NCBI GenBank assembly: GCA_021083345.1
Contig: JAJGRE010000002.1
Span: 806,001-870,000 of the forward strand
DNA length: 64,000 nt
Direction: 5' to 3'
Source: Calditrichales bacterium MX18-03
GTDB lineage: Bacteria > Bacillota > Clostridia > Lutisporales > Lutisporaceae
Part shown: in pieces, positions 63,963 to 64,000 of the stretch
How positions within the stretch are numbered: the first letter of the stretch is position 1
Layout of the letters: each line of letters begins with the position of its first letter
The notes under the pieces: model-generated
Databases searched by the model: none
Told to the model about the DNA's origin: nothing
Seen by the model: the letters and a program-made list of their open reading frames with translations, nothing else
Position numbers and translations under genes: made by a program

Positions 63963-64000
63963 AATTCTTTAACCTCATATAAAAGCGCCATTTTTATTTA

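Overview
This window reads as chromosome of an anaerobic, endospore-forming, flagellated member of the class Clostridia. The evidence is the sporulation set (spoIID, spoIIQ, spoIIID, yyaC, a spo0F-like gene), Firmicute flagellar genes, lysine-fermentation enzymes (Kce, Kal and an acetoacetate-type CoA transferase) and several dockerin-bearing secreted proteins. Dockerins together with lysine fermentation suggest a relative of the Acetivibrio/Ruminiclostridium group, but the genus cannot be fixed from sequence alone. Almost every gene is on the minus strand. The exceptions are yyaC, one response regulator and one dockerin protein.

Layout in window coordinates. 1-5.3 kb: late flagellar operon flgM-flgN-flgK-flgK-flgL behind a sigma-D type promoter; flgL runs off the left edge. 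5.3-8.8 kb: recD2-comFC-yvyF. 8.9-11.2 kb: metK with a SAM-I riboswitch, a tRNA operon (Glu, Val, Tyr, Thr) and a separate tRNA-Pro. 11.4-20.7 kb: the conserved block ywmB-murA-spoIID-spoIIQ-spoIIID-mbl-flhO-flhP-flgJ-like-fabZ, with yyaC at its end. 20.8-22.2 kb: CoA transferase ctfAB. 22.3-36.7 kb: the rho-rpmE-tdk / yqhQ-prmC-prfA / sua5-ywlE-rpiB-upp-comEB-tagO-wecB block, interrupted by an antiporter plus PII-like pair, a ZIP transporter and an inverted response regulator. 36.8-39.1 kb: a Cys-rich protein, kce, kal and a spo0F-like gene with a textbook sigma-H promoter.

39.1-44.1 kb: pgcA, a COG2426 membrane protein, galU and a REC-Hpt-CheA-like kinase. 44.1-58.0 kb: the accessory core, five large secreted proteins that share a terminal or internal dockerin module but otherwise have unrelated architectures: subtilase, tandem beta-propellers, prealbumin-like repeats, an SLH-like protein, and a WD40 plus PQQ double propeller. 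vanZ lies next to the last of these. 58.7-61.1 kb: a 20-repeat WG lipoprotein-like protein. 61.3-64 kb: galE and a markedly AT-rich polysaccharide flippase, probably the edge of a surface-polysaccharide locus.

How it fits together: pgcA, galU, galE, wecB, tagO and the flippase supply nucleotide sugars and lipid-linked glycan precursors. The dockerin proteins would be assembled outside the cell if a cohesin partner exists elsewhere; no cohesin is visible here. The sporulation genes carry recognisable compartment- or stage-specific promoters (sigma-H at spo0F, sigma-F at spoIIQ). Start codons were adjusted to the best ribosome binding site. TTG and GTG starts after strong Shine-Dalgarno sequences are common in this genome.
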